A stretch of 64,000 bases of DNA from Tabrizicola flagellatus (GTDB lineage Bacteria > Pseudomonadota > Alphaproteobacteria > Rhodobacterales > Rhodobacteraceae), in contig NZ_VMDU01000010.1 of the NCBI RefSeq assembly GCF_008271465.1, positions 1-64,000 on the forward strand, in the 5' to 3' direction. The notes below the pieces were generated by a model. That model was not told the DNA's origin and searched no databases. It was given only the letters and a program-made list of their open reading frames with translations. Below, one piece after another: positions 1 to 8,118 of the stretch (positions are counted from its first letter, which is position 1; every line of letters begins with the position of its first letter). The position numbers and the translations under genes were made by a program.

Positions 1-102
1 GTGGTTCTGGCCGTAATAGACCTGCACCCCCCGCGCCGAGATCTTCGCCGTCGCGGTGTCGGTGTGCAGCCCTGTGCGGGTCATGTCGTTCATGGCGTCC
101 AT
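1..102 (-). CDS. pstB: Phosphate ABC transporter ATP-binding protein, N-terminal fragment
   Basis: Only the first ~34 codons lie in the window; the gene runs off the left edge. The reverse strand from the ATG at 102 reads MDAMNDMTRTGL..., reaching KISARGVQVYYGQNH, the usual first beta strand of PstB ahead of the Walker A loop. ATGs at 102, 93 and 84 are in frame; the AAGGA just upstream fits the one at 93 best. It begins directly after the pstA stop (107-109), giving the conserved order pstS-pstC-pstA-pstB. PstB would hydrolyse ATP on the cytoplasmic side to drive phosphate import. Identity rests on this short match and the operon context. Confidence 0.85.
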   Translation of the reverse strand, partial: MDAMNDMTRTGLHTDTATAKISARGVQVYYGQNH

Positions 103-106
103 ATCC

Positions 107-1405
107 TTACCAGCGACGTTCGAACTTGCGGCGCAGCCAGATGGCCAGGCCGTTCATCAGGACAAGAATGGCCAGGAGCACGAGGATCGCGGCCGAGGTG
201 CGGCTGACGAAGCCCCGTTCCGGGCTGTCGGCCCAGATGTAGATCTGGGTGGGCAGCGTCGTCGCGCTTTCGAACGGAGTGGCCGGCGCCGAGGTCATGA
301 AGGCGTTCATCCCGATCAGCAGCAGCGGCGCCGTCTCGCCGATGGCCTGGGCCATGGCGATGATCGTGCCGGTCATGATGCCGGGCATGGCCAGGGGCAG
401 GACGTGGTGGAAGACGACCTGCTGGCGCGAGGCGCCGATCCCCAGCGCGGCCTCGCGGATCGAGGGCGGCACGGCCTTCAGCGCGGCGCGGGTGGCGATG
501 ATGATGGTGGGCAGCGACATCAGCGCCAGCGTCATGCCCCCGACCAGCGGCGAGCCGCGCATCAGGCCGAACCAGTTCAGGAAGACCGACAGCGCCAGGA
601 GGCCGAAGACGACCGAGGGCACGGCGGCGAGGTTGTTGATGTTCACCTCGATCAGGTCGCTGAGCCGGGTCTTGGGGGCAAATTCCTCGAGGTAGATCGC
701 GGCGCCGATGCCGACGGGCAGGGCGATGCCGAAGCAGACGAGGAGCAGGTAGAAGGTGCCGACGAAGGCGCCCTTCAGGCCGGCGAGTTCGGGAAAGCGC
801 GAGTCGGCGTTGGTGAAGAGCGCGGTATTGAAGGGGCGCGAGATCCGGCCCTCGGCCGCCAGCTTGTCGAAGGCGGCGATCTGGGCGTCGCTGACGCGGC
901 GGTTGGCCTCGGGCGTCGCGCGATCGACCAGGCCCTTGGCGAGCTGGTCGAAGGGATCGGACATCGGAACGGTGACGGCAACGGACTTGCCGATCAGCGA
1001 GGGGTCGGCGATCACCGTGTCCCGCACACGGTATTGCGCGCCGTCCGACAGCATGGCCGTGATGTCGCGCAGGGTGCGGCCTTCCAGATCCGGGAACTCG
1101 GCCGAAATGGCGCCCTGCATGACCCGGCGCCAGTTGCTGCCTGCAATGTCGTTGGCATCCACCAGCTCGGCCGGGATCGGCACGTCTAGCCGGACATGGG
1201 TCTGGGTAAAGGCCTTGTAGCCGGTGACCGTCAGCGCGGCCAGCATCAGCGCGAGGAACCCCAGCGCGAGGGTGATCGACACCAGCCCCGCACTGCGCAG
1301 CCACAGTTCGCTGCGGCGGCGGCGGCGGATCCGGTCCTGATAGTCGGGTGCCTTCCAGTCGAAGGCCCGGGCGGGCGAGGCGGGGGTATTGGTGATGTCC
1401 GACAT
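107..1405 (-). CDS. pstA: Phosphate ABC transporter permease PstA, extended form
   Basis: Inner-membrane permease that forms the phosphate channel with PstC. The 432-residue product has one N-terminal membrane segment (about 38-62), a long periplasmic insert (about 65-205) and then the canonical permease domain with the coupling loop REAALGIGAS near residues 318-326, which docks on PstB. E. coli PstA is ~296 residues; the extra ~135 N-terminal residues match the DUF3333-type extension I know from alphaproteobacteria. It lies 9 bp after pstC and 4 bp before pstB on the same strand, so it is co-transcribed. Start ATG at 1405 follows a GGGG-rich stretch; no strong alternative start. Confidence 0.95.
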   Translation of the reverse strand: MSDITNTPASPARAFDWKAPDYQDRIRRRRRSELWLRSAGLVSITLALGFLALMLAALTVTGYKAFTQTHVRLDVPIPAELVDANDIAGSNWRRVMQGAISAEFPDLEGRTLRDITAMLSDGAQYRVRDTVIADPSLIGKSVAVTVPMSDPFDQLAKGLVDRATPEANRRVSDAQIAAFDKLAAEGRISRPFNTALFTNADSRFPELAGLKGAFVGTFYLLLVCFGIALPVGIGAAIYLEEFAPKTRLSDLIEVNINNLAAVPSVVFGLLALSVFLNWFGLMRGSPLVGGMTLALMSLPTIIIATRAALKAVPPSIREAALGIGASRQQVVFHHVLPLAMPGIMTGTIIAMAQAIGETAPLLLIGMNAFMTSAPATPFESATTLPTQIYIWADSPERGFVSRTSAAILVLLAILVLMNGLAIWLRRKFERRW

Positions 1406-1414
1406 GTCCGGCCC

Positions 1415-2791
1415 CTAGTCGTAGAGTTCGCGGTACTTCCGCACGACGCGGAGCGCGAGGATGTTGATACCGAGCGTGATGACGAAGAGGAGCGAGCCGA
1501 GCGCGAAGGCGGCGAGCGTCTTGGGGTTGTCGAACTCGGTGTCGCCGATCAGCAGGGTCACGATCTGCACGGTCACGGTGGTAACCGAGTCGAGCGGGTT
1601 GATCGTCAGCTTGGCGATGATGCCGGCGGCCATGACCACGATCATCGTCTCGCCGATGGCGCGGCTGACGGCCAGGAGGATGCCGCCGACGATGCCGGGG
1701 ATCGCGGCCGGGAACAGCACCTTCATCATCGTCTCGCCCCGCGTCGCACCCAGCGCCAGCGAGCCATCCGACAGCGACCGCGGCACCGCCGACAGAGCGT
1801 CGTCGGTGAAGGAGGAGATGAACGGGATCAGCATGATCGCCATGCAGATGCCCGCCGCCAGCGCGGTGTTGGGCGACACGTCCAGCCCGGAGGACGCCCC
1901 GGCCGAGCGCAGGAAGGGAGCGACCACGAGGATCGCGAAGAAGCCATAGACGATGGTCGGCACGCCGGCGAGGATCTCGAGCAGCGGCTTGATGATGTTG
2001 CGCGCGCGGGGCGAGGCGAATTCGTTCAGGTAGATCGCCGAGAACAACCCCGTCGGCACAGCGACGATCAGCGCAATAATCATGATGACGACTGAACCGA
2101 GCACCACCGGGATCACCCCAAAGGCGCCCTGGCCGGCGACCTGGTCGGCCCGGATGGCGATCTGCGGTTCCCAGCGAAGGCCGAACAGGAATTCGCTGAC
2201 CGGCACCATGCGGAAGAACTTGATGCTTTCGAAGACCAGCGACAGGACGATCCCCAGCGTGGTGAAGATCGCGATGGTGGAACAGAAGATCATCAGCCCC
2301 AGCACGATCCGCTCGACCCCGTGGCGGGCCCGGAATTCGGCCGACACGCGGGAGCGGGAGAAGGCGATCAGGGCGATGCAGAGGACCGCGATCACCACGA
2401 CCAGCGCCAGGCGCGCCGAGGCGGTGCGCTCTGCCATGGTCTGGGCGGCGGCAAGCTTCCAGTCCTCGGGCGTGCCGAAGACCTGGCCGCGCGCAATGGA
2501 CTTGATTTCTGCCAGGACCAGCGACACAGCGCCGCTGTCGAGACCCGACAGCTTGTCCTCGGGCAGGCCGGCCAGGATCGACCGGTCGATCACCGGCCCC
2601 TGAAACGCGAGCCACAGGAGGATCACGATCAGACCGGGCACGCCGACGACAAGGGCGGAGTAGAGGCCGTGAAAGCCGGTCAGCGAGTGGAGCTTGCCAC
2701 CGCCAGCCCGGATCTGCGAGGCCGCCATGCGGTTCAAAGCATATCCCGCCAGCACGGCGACGAATAGGATGAGGAAGGCAAGACCGGTCAC
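1415..2791 (-). CDS. pstC: Phosphate ABC transporter permease PstC, extended form
   Basis: Second inner-membrane permease of the Pst high-affinity phosphate importer. The 458-residue protein has N-terminal membrane segments (about 1-20, 43-65 and 128-145), then the permease domain with the coupling-loop motif ALGATRGETMMKVLFPAAIP. It is longer than E. coli PstC (~319) because of an N-terminal region typical of alphaproteobacterial PstC. The start is GTG at 2791, preceded by GGGGA; no better ATG is nearby. It follows pstS after a 66-bp gap that holds a hairpin, and precedes pstA closely. Confidence 0.95.
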   Translation of the reverse strand: MTGLAFLILFVAVLAGYALNRMAASQIRAGGGKLHSLTGFHGLYSALVVGVPGLIVILLWLAFQGPVIDRSILAGLPEDKLSGLDSGAVSLVLAEIKSIARGQVFGTPEDWKLAAAQTMAERTASARLALVVVIAVLCIALIAFSRSRVSAEFRARHGVERIVLGLMIFCSTIAIFTTLGIVLSLVFESIKFFRMVPVSEFLFGLRWEPQIAIRADQVAGQGAFGVIPVVLGSVVIMIIALIVAVPTGLFSAIYLNEFASPRARNIIKPLLEILAGVPTIVYGFFAILVVAPFLRSAGASSGLDVSPNTALAAGICMAIMLIPFISSFTDDALSAVPRSLSDGSLALGATRGETMMKVLFPAAIPGIVGGILLAVSRAIGETMIVVMAAGIIAKLTINPLDSVTTVTVQIVTLLIGDTEFDNPKTLAAFALGSLLFVITLGINILALRVVRKYRELYD

Positions 2792-2817
2792 GACGATCCC
2801 CGTCTGGAAAGGGAATA

Positions 2818-2843
2818 GGCCCGGGAGACAGATCCCCCGGGCC
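2818..2843 (-). terminator. Intercistronic hairpin between pstS and pstC
   Basis: Perfect 8-bp stem (GGCCCGGG/CCCGGGCC) with a 10-nt loop just after the pstS stop. On the minus strand it is followed by a pyrimidine-rich but not pure-T stretch, so it is more likely a partial terminator or RNA-stabilising element that keeps pstS transcripts more abundant than pstCAB. That reading is inference from its position. Confidence 0.6.
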
Positions 2844-2857
2844 GATTGTTGCCGAGA

Positions 2858-3910
2858 TTACTTCTCGGGCGCCGCCATGTTGACGGCGTTCTTCAGGGCG
2901 TCCTGGACTTCCTTGATCTTGTCATCGGCCAGAACGACCAGGCCGCGCTCTTCCAGATAGCCGCCGGCACCCATGGCCGCGTCCGAAGCGTAGGTGGCGA
3001 GGAACTCGTTCAGCCCCGGGATCACACCGCGGTGCGCGTTCTTGACGTAGATGAACAGCGGACGCGAGATCGGGTATTCGAACGAGGCGATCGTGTCCTG
3101 GTTGGCTTCGACGCCGTTGATCTTGACGTCCTTCAGCTTGTCAAGGTTCTCGAACAGGAAGGAATAGCCGAAGATGCCCACGGCATTCGGGTCGGCCTCG
3201 AGACGCTGGACGATCAGGTTGTCGTTCTCGCCGGCTTCGACGAACAGGCCGTCCTGACGCATGCGCGAGCAGTCTTCCTCGACGAATTTCTTGTAGTCGT
3301 CTTCGGAAGCGGTTTCCTTCAGCTTCTTGGCGTAGTCGGTGGACTCGCAGCCCTTGTGCATCGCCAGTTCGACGAAGGCATCACGAGTGCCCGAGGTGGG
3401 CGGCGGGCCGTAGGCGAGGATCGCCACGTCGGGCAGCGAAGCATCGACGTCCGACCACTTCTTGTAGGGGTTGTCCACGAGGGCGCCATCAACCGGAACC
3501 TTGGCGGCAAGGGCCTTGTAGACCTGCTCGAGCGTCAGGTTCCAGTCGGTCTCGTTCGCGCGGCTGATGGCGATGGCCAGGCCATCGTAACCGATCAGGG
3601 CTTCGGTGATGTCGGTCACGCCGTTCTGGACGCAGAGTTCGTATTCCGACTTCTTCATCGCGCGCGAGGCGCCGGTGATGTCGGGGTGATCCGCGCCGAC
3701 GCCGCCGCAGAAGATCTGCATGCCGCCGCCGGTGCCGGTCGATTCGACGACCGGGGCAGCGCCGCCCTGGTTGGCGAACTCTTCGGCGACCGCCTGGGTG
3801 TAGGGAAACACGGTCGAGGACCCGACGATGCGGATCTGGTCGCGGGCTTCGGCCATCGTGGCCATGGCGGCAAGCGCCAGGACCGAAGCGGACAGGTGGA
3901 TGGTTTTCAT
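2858..3910 (-). CDS. pstS: Periplasmic phosphate-binding protein PstS
   Basis: Solute-binding protein that captures phosphate in the periplasm and delivers it to PstCA. The 350-residue product has a Sec signal peptide (1-22, ending MAEA-RDQ) followed by IRIVGSSTVFPYTQAVAEEF, the first phosphate-binding strand-loop of PstS, and a later TSGTRDAFVEL loop. It has a paired set of cysteines (about 68 and 93), as in PstS of this clade. First gene of the operon, with a promoter region of 103 bp behind it (3911-4013). Start ATG at 3910 gives a complete signal peptide. Confidence 0.97.
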   Translation of the reverse strand: MKTIHLSASVLALAAMATMAEARDQIRIVGSSTVFPYTQAVAEEFANQGGAAPVVESTGTGGGMQIFCGGVGADHPDITGASRAMKKSEYELCVQNGVTDITEALIGYDGLAIAISRANETDWNLTLEQVYKALAAKVPVDGALVDNPYKKWSDVDASLPDVAILAYGPPPTSGTRDAFVELAMHKGCESTDYAKKLKETASEDDYKKFVEEDCSRMRQDGLFVEAGENDNLIVQRLEADPNAVGIFGYSFLFENLDKLKDVKINGVEANQDTIASFEYPISRPLFIYVKNAHRGVIPGLNEFLATYASDAAMGAGGYLEERGLVVLADDKIKEVQDALKNAVNMAAPEK

Positions 3911-3995
3911 GGATGCACTCCTGCAAAACGTGCGGCCGTGGTTGGCAGCGTATGTCGGCTCTAGTCCGGTCGCATGACGCTTAGATTGCAGGATT

Positions 3996-4013
3996 GTAAA
4001 AACTGGATGACAG
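3996..4013 (-). promoter_or_regulatory. Possible PHO box upstream of pstS
   Basis: On the minus strand this reads CTGTCAT-CCAG-TTTTTAC. The first 7-mer is the exact PhoB half-site; the second is poor, so the site is a half-consensus. It lies ~90 bp upstream of pstS and directly after the stop of the GMC oxidoreductase gene, the right place for phosphate-starvation control. No other Pho-like repeat is visible in this gap. Confidence 0.4.
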
Positions 4014-5609
4014 TCAGATGGCGCGTGCCGGTCCGCGCATGGCCCGCGCGATGGTTTCGGCGATCATCATCGTGGGGGCGTTGGTGTTGCCCGCGACGAT
4101 CTGCGGCATCAGCGAGGCATCGACGACGCGAAGGCCTTCGACGCCCCGCACGCGGCCTTCGGGATCGGTGACCGAAGCGGGGTCGAGCCCCATGCGGCAG
4201 GTGCCGACCGGGTGGTAGATCGTCTCGGCCCGGGCGCGGATGAAATCCGTCAGCGCCGCGTCCGAGGTCGCGTCCGGGCCGGGCAGGGTTTCCCGGGCGA
4301 TGAAGCGGGCCAGCGGCGGCGCCTCGGTGATGCGGCGGGCGAGTTTCAGGCCGGCGAGGAGCGTCGGCAGGTCGTCGGGATGCGACAGGTAGTTGGCTGC
4401 GATCCGGGGGGCGGCCAGCGGGTCGGGGCTGGCAAGCCGGATGCGGCCCCGGCTTTTCGGCAACAGGTCGCAGACATGCAGCGTCAGCCCGTAGCCGAGC
4501 GACAGCCGGCGGCCGTGGTCGTGGAGATAGGCGGGGATGAAGTGGAATTGCAGGTTCGGCCGGTCGAGGTCGGGGTGGGAGGCCGCGAATCCCCCGGCCT
4601 CGGCCACGTTCGAGGTGAACTCGCCCGTCCCGTGGCGCAGCCAGGCCCAGGCGGCGCGGAGCGCGCGGGGCAGGAAGGAGGGCGCGATGCCGATCGCCTC
4701 GCGGCCCTTCAGCGCCGCCTGAACCACAATGTCGAGGTGGTCGGCGAGGTTGGCCCCGACCTCGGGCGCGTGGTGCAGGACCGGGATGCCCAGGGCCTGC
4801 AACTCCGCGCCGGGACCGATGCCCGACAGCATGAGAAGCTGCGGCGAGTTGATCGCCCCGCCCGACAGGATCACCTCGCCGCCCTCGGCCAGCGTCAGGC
4901 CGCGGTGGCCGAGGTCAACTCCGGTTGCGCGGCGGCCGTCGAACAGCACGCGCCGCACCTGCGCGCGGGTGAGGATCGTGAGGTTCGGCCGCCCGCGCGC
5001 GGGGTCGAGGAAGGCGCGCGCGGCGCTGAAGCGGCGGCCGTCGCGCTGGGTGACCTGGTAGAGCCCGACGCCCTCTTGCGCGGGGCCGTTGAAGTCGCGC
5101 GACTCGGGCAGCCCGCAGGCGACGCCGGCGGCCACGAAGGCGCGGCTGAGCGGGTTCGGCTGGCGGAGGTCCGAGACCGTCAGCGGCCCGCCCCGGCCGT
5201 GGAGGTCGCCGGCAAGGGTCCGGTTGTCCTCCAGCTCGCGGAAGATGCGGCTGACCTGGGGCCAGTCCCAGAGGTCGCCTGCCGCCCGCGCCCAGTCGCG
5301 GTAATCCTGAGGATGGCCGCGCATGTAGATCATCGCGTTGATCGAGGACGATCCGCCCAGCACCCGACCGCGCGGCCAGTAGAGGCGGCGGCCCGCCAGC
5401 TGCGGTTCGGGATCGGTCGCGTAGCCCCAGTTCAGCCAGCGCATGTGCGCCAGCGCGGCCAGGCCGAAGGGCATGTGGATCATCGGGTTGCGGTCGGGCG
5501 GGCCGGCCTCGACCAGGCAGACGCGGGTGGCGGGATCGGCCGACAGGCGGTTCGCCAGCACGCAGCCGGCGGAACCGGCGCCGACGATGATGTAGTGAAA
5601 GGCGGTCAT
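4014..5609 (-). CDS. GMC-family FAD-dependent alcohol/choline dehydrogenase
   Basis: Glucose-methanol-choline oxidoreductase, oxidising an alcohol with FAD. The N terminus has the dinucleotide fold YIIVGAGSAGCVLANRLS, followed by an acidic strand end (LVEAG); GGSSSINAMIYMRG is the first GMC signature and SGGAINSPQLLMLSGIGP the second. The catalytic pair is present: His in YHPVGTCRMG (near residue 466) and Asn in GNTNAPT (near 508). Length (~531) is normal. I prefer ATG at 5609; an in-frame GTG lies at 5618 and neither has a clear ribosome site. It sits directly upstream of pstS on the same strand with no betaine genes beside it, so the substrate is open. Confidence 0.92.
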   Translation of the reverse strand: MTAFHYIIVGAGSAGCVLANRLSADPATRVCLVEAGPPDRNPMIHMPFGLAALAHMRWLNWGYATDPEPQLAGRRLYWPRGRVLGGSSSINAMIYMRGHPQDYRDWARAAGDLWDWPQVSRIFRELEDNRTLAGDLHGRGGPLTVSDLRQPNPLSRAFVAAGVACGLPESRDFNGPAQEGVGLYQVTQRDGRRFSAARAFLDPARGRPNLTILTRAQVRRVLFDGRRATGVDLGHRGLTLAEGGEVILSGGAINSPQLLMLSGIGPGAELQALGIPVLHHAPEVGANLADHLDIVVQAALKGREAIGIAPSFLPRALRAAWAWLRHGTGEFTSNVAEAGGFAASHPDLDRPNLQFHFIPAYLHDHGRRLSLGYGLTLHVCDLLPKSRGRIRLASPDPLAAPRIAANYLSHPDDLPTLLAGLKLARRITEAPPLARFIARETLPGPDATSDAALTDFIRARAETIYHPVGTCRMGLDPASVTDPEGRVRGVEGLRVVDASLMPQIVAGNTNAPTMMIAETIARAMRGPARAI

Positions 5610-5713
5610 GACGGCCACCGGCGGGCGGCAGGAACGGGGACAGGGCAGGGACAGGCGCCGGGCATGGCACGATCCTGACCCGCTTTGAATTGAGGGACTA
5701 GCGCGACGTTGCG

Positions 5714-6217
5714 TCAGGCAAGCTCGGCCAGGAAGGCGGGGCAGGCGAGTTCCAGCCCCTCGGCATAGATCACCTCGTCCTCGTCGAACCGCAGCGTGAA
5801 GAGGCGGACGTTGCGGTGGGTCTCGATGCAGACGAATTCGCCGTCCGCCAGCCGCGCGGCCGGGATTGCGGCGACGGGCAGGCCATAGAGCGCCTGGGCC
5901 CGCCAGTCGCGGATCAGCACCGGCTGGCCGGGAGAGAGGAGCAGCTCCTGATCGGGCCGGTCATGGCCCATGGTCGAGGCCTTGATGCGGACGAGCGTCA
6001 CCTGCTTGCGCGCCACGACCGAGACCGAGGCCAGCCGCCGCGCGCCGGCGCGGGTGACGATGCGGTCTCCGGGGGTGAGGAATTCGACCGGGATCAGCCC
6101 GTCCAGCGTGCGCACCAGGGTTCCCGCGAGCATGCCCGGCGCTTCGGGAATTCCGGCCCCGCCTGCGGATCGAGAGAATGGTGCGTCGGCGTCCACTGTC
6201 CTGCCTTTCCCCGTCAT
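5714..6217 (-). CDS. Hint-domain (Hedgehog/intein-like) small protein
   Basis: A 167-residue protein with a Hint_2-type module: GTLVRTLDGLIPVEFLTPGDRIVTR (about residues 32-56, split here only for description) followed by a strand ending in a DQELLLSPGQPVLI core that resembles the conserved H/SPxHPV block, and a FVCIETHRNVRLFTL strand. In place of the splicing Cys there is Gly-Thr, and the block reads SPGQPV rather than SPDHPV, so self-cleavage is doubtful. Small stand-alone Hint proteins are common in Rhodobacterales and of unknown role. It is separated by 104 bp from the GMC gene and lies divergent to tRNA-Leu. Confidence 0.75.
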   Translation of the reverse strand: MTGKGRTVDADAPFSRSAGGAGIPEAPGMLAGTLVRTLDGLIPVEFLTPGDRIVTRAGARRLASVSVVARKQVTLVRIKASTMGHDRPDQELLLSPGQPVLIRDWRAQALYGLPVAAIPAARLADGEFVCIETHRNVRLFTLRFDEDEVIYAEGLELACPAFLAELA

Positions 6218-6369
6218 TTTCCGGCAAACTCGCAGGGCTTTGTGGTCCGCTTTCGATCCTGGTTCGGTGATTTCGGGGCAGATGTGGCCTGAACCCGCTG
6301 CGGTTGTGGCGCAATTTGGGCGTTTCGCCCTCGCACCCCGGCAAAGGCTTTGCTAGAAGGGCGCGGCGT

Positions 6370-6454
6370 GCGGGTGTGGCGGAACTGGCAGACGCACCGG
6401 ATTTAGGTTCCGGCGCCGCAAGGCGTGGGGGTTCAAGTCCCTTCACCCGCACCA
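6370..6454 (+). tRNA. tRNA-Leu (anticodon UAG)
   Basis: 85-nt class II tRNA. Acceptor stem GCGGGTG/CACCCGC, discriminator A, and an encoded CCA at 6452-6454. Anticodon stem CCGGA/TCCGG encloses TTTAGGT, giving anticodon TAG (UAG). A variable arm follows, then the T arm with GTTCAAGTCC. Reads CUA and probably other CUN codons. It lies alone between divergent genes. Confidence 0.97.
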
Positions 6455-6480
6455 TTCCCTTCGATCATGGGCCAATCCCG

Positions 6481-6501
6481 ATCGTGACGCAACGTCACGA
6501 T
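6481..6501. promoter_or_regulatory. Perfect palindrome, possible operator
   Basis: ATCGTGACG-CAA-CGTCACGAT: 9-bp perfect arms with a 3-nt spacer, without a T-run, 77 bp ahead of the DUF2975-type gene and 27 bp after tRNA-Leu. The form suits a dimeric regulator binding site rather than a terminator. The local HTH protein (7075-7317) is a candidate binder, but nothing in the sequence proves it. Confidence 0.45.
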
Positions 6502-6577
6502 ATGCTCGCCAGTTTCGGCTTGAACGGTCAAGGAATCAAATTTAAGATTAAGTAATGATCGAAAAATTGGAGTTTCC

Positions 6578-7072
6578 ATGCCGATCCTGACCGATGATCG
6601 ACCGGGTCCCGAGATGCAGACCCGGCGGGGTCTCTTGCCCCTGGCGCTTCAGCTGCTGGCCGTCGTTGCCGGCCTGGCGGCCCTGCCGGCGCTGATCCTG
6701 CTGGCCGGCAAAGCCTTCGAGGCGGGAAGTGTCGCGGCGCTTGGTTTCCTGCTTGTGGCGGTTACCCTGCTGTCGTGGTTCCTGTGGAGCGTGAACCGGC
6801 TTGGCCGTCTGATCCGGCGCGGAGAGGCGCTTTCCCCGCAGGCCGCCACGGCCCTGACGCATATCAGCCTGGCCACTCTGGCGCTGGGTGCGCTGCGCAG
6901 CCTTGGCGGAGCCTGGCTGGCCGGAGTGCTGGCACTTGATGCGCCAAGACTTTCCGGCCCGCCGGGCGTGCCGGACCTCATGCTGCTTCTGCTGTGCGGT
7001 GTCGTCTTGTGCGCCGCGCGGGCGATGTCCGATGCCGCGATGCTTTCGGACGACCAGGCGCATATCGTCTGA
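6578..7072 (+). CDS. DUF2975-type four-helix membrane protein
   Basis: A 164-residue integral membrane protein with four predicted helices (about residues 19-43, 53-72, 92-118, 130-147). Together with the next gene, a small Cro/C1-type HTH protein, it matches the widespread pair of DUF2975 membrane protein and YozG-like regulator. The stop is 2 bp before the ATG of the HTH gene, so both are translated from one message. Start ATG at 6578 follows TTGGAG. Function of the pair is unknown; membrane-tethered control of the regulator is a common suggestion, not shown here. Confidence 0.7.
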   Translation: MPILTDDRPGPEMQTRRGLLPLALQLLAVVAGLAALPALILLAGKAFEAGSVAALGFLLVAVTLLSWFLWSVNRLGRLIRRGEALSPQAATALTHISLATLALGALRSLGGAWLAGVLALDAPRLSGPPGVPDLMLLLLCGVVLCAARAMSDAAMLSDDQAHIV

Positions 7073-7074
7073 CC

Positions 7075-7317
7075 ATGGCCATCGTGCTGAACCTCGACGT
7101 GATGCTGGCCCGGCGCAAGATGCGTGCCCGCGAACTGGCCCGGGCGGTGGGGCTGACCGAACAGAACATTTCGGTCCTGCGGTCGGGCCGGGCGCGGGGG
7201 GTGCGGTTCTCGACGCTGGAGGCGATCTGCCGCGAGTTGGGCTGCCAGCCTGGAGACCTGCTGGAATACCGGCCCGATCTGCCAGGGCCGGAGGAAACGG
7301 GCGATCTGCCGGACTGA
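7075..7317 (+). CDS. Small Cro/C1-type HTH transcriptional regulator (YozG-like)
   Basis: 80-residue DNA-binding protein almost wholly made of one helix-turn-helix: LNLDVMLARRKMRARELARA then VGLTEQNISVLRSGRARGVRFSTLEAICRE (helices 2 and 3 at about 17-36), ending QPGDLLEY, the standard end of the XRE_3 family. ATG at 7075 is chosen over the upstream in-frame codon because it yields exactly the conserved family N terminus (MAIVLNLD) and lies just after the preceding stop. Probably autoregulates the two-gene operon, possibly through the palindrome at 6481-6501. Confidence 0.88.
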   Translation: MAIVLNLDVMLARRKMRARELARAVGLTEQNISVLRSGRARGVRFSTLEAICRELGCQPGDLLEYRPDLPGPEETGDLPD

Positions 7318-7345
7318 CCCGGCACCGCCACTCAAGGAGCGAAAG

Positions 7346-7984
7346 ATGATAATGACAGTGCTCCCGCTGCGGCGGGTCGTGACCTCCTGTGCCCTTGTCA
7401 TCGGGCTGGCGGCAACGCCGGCACCGGCTCAGGACTGGTATGCCGGTTTCGGCCTTGGCGGATCGGGCGCGCAGAGCGCATTCTCCGGCGGCGTGGGCGA
7501 GGCCGAGGCGGAATACGATCCGGGGATTGCCTTGATCGGGTTTGTCGGGCGCGAGATCGCGCCGCAGACCCGACTCGAGGCGCAGCTCTTCCATGCGTCG
7601 CTGGATGTGGCGAACATCGACAGGTCGATCGGCGCCCCGGACGGTGGACAGCTGCATTCCGGCGGTCTGTTCCTGAACCTGATCCGGGATTTTCCGACCG
7701 GCGGATCCCTGACTCCCTATGCGGGCATCGGCGTCGGAGCGGTGAACCTGCGCTATGACCTGGTGCGCGATCTTGACGGGGGGACGCTGCACCGGGACGC
7801 GGTCCGCGCGGCGGGGCAGGTCATCCTGGGGGCCTCGGTCCCGGTCAGGGACGACTGGTCGGCCTTCGGCGACCTGAGGGAAGTCTGGATGGAGGACCTA
7901 GACGGCACCACCTCGACCGGCGCGCAGGTCACGGCCGGGACGAGCACTCAGCTTCTGACGATCGGGCTGATGCGGCGCTTCTGA
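7346..7984 (+). CDS. Outer-membrane beta-barrel protein
   Basis: 212 residues with a Sec signal peptide ending PAPAQ-DWYAG (cleavage near residue 29), alternating-hydrophobic strands such as DWYAGFGLGG, LTPYAGIGVGAVNLRYDL and TQLLTIGLMRRF, and a C-terminal phenylalanine, the signal for Bam-dependent insertion. It belongs with the OmpA-like/OMP_b-brl eight-stranded porin-like proteins. Strong ribosome site AAGGAG 8 nt before ATG 7346. It follows the HTH gene after 28 bp, so may be read from the same operon. No specific substrate can be inferred. Confidence 0.82.
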   Translation: MIMTVLPLRRVVTSCALVIGLAATPAPAQDWYAGFGLGGSGAQSAFSGGVGEAEAEYDPGIALIGFVGREIAPQTRLEAQLFHASLDVANIDRSIGAPDGGQLHSGGLFLNLIRDFPTGGSLTPYAGIGVGAVNLRYDLVRDLDGGTLHRDAVRAAGQVILGASVPVRDDWSAFGDLREVWMEDLDGTTSTGAQVTAGTSTQLLTIGLMRRF

Positions 7985-8118
7985 TCCGGCTACCGCCTGC
8001 GCCGGGTCATGCCCTGCCGCCGTTTCGTCTTGCGGTTGGCGGCGTCCCTGCGTATAGGGCGGCGAGACTCCGGTATCGGCCGCCTTTTGCGGCCCAGAAT
8101 GACGTGGAAGGACGCTAG

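Noticed and set aside
90-2615. An 841-codon open frame on the minus strand across pstA/pstC
   Set aside because: Arg/Ala/Pro-rich shadow frame typical of GC-rich DNA; pstA and pstC in other frames carry clear domain motifs.
4212-5678. A 488-codon plus-strand open frame
   Set aside because: Lies wholly opposite the GMC oxidoreductase gene, has no domain sense, and is rich in Arg/Gly/Ala as antisense frames are.
5714-6217. Intein or self-splicing element
   Set aside because: The Hint protein stands alone, lacks the nucleophile Cys/Ser and extein sequences.
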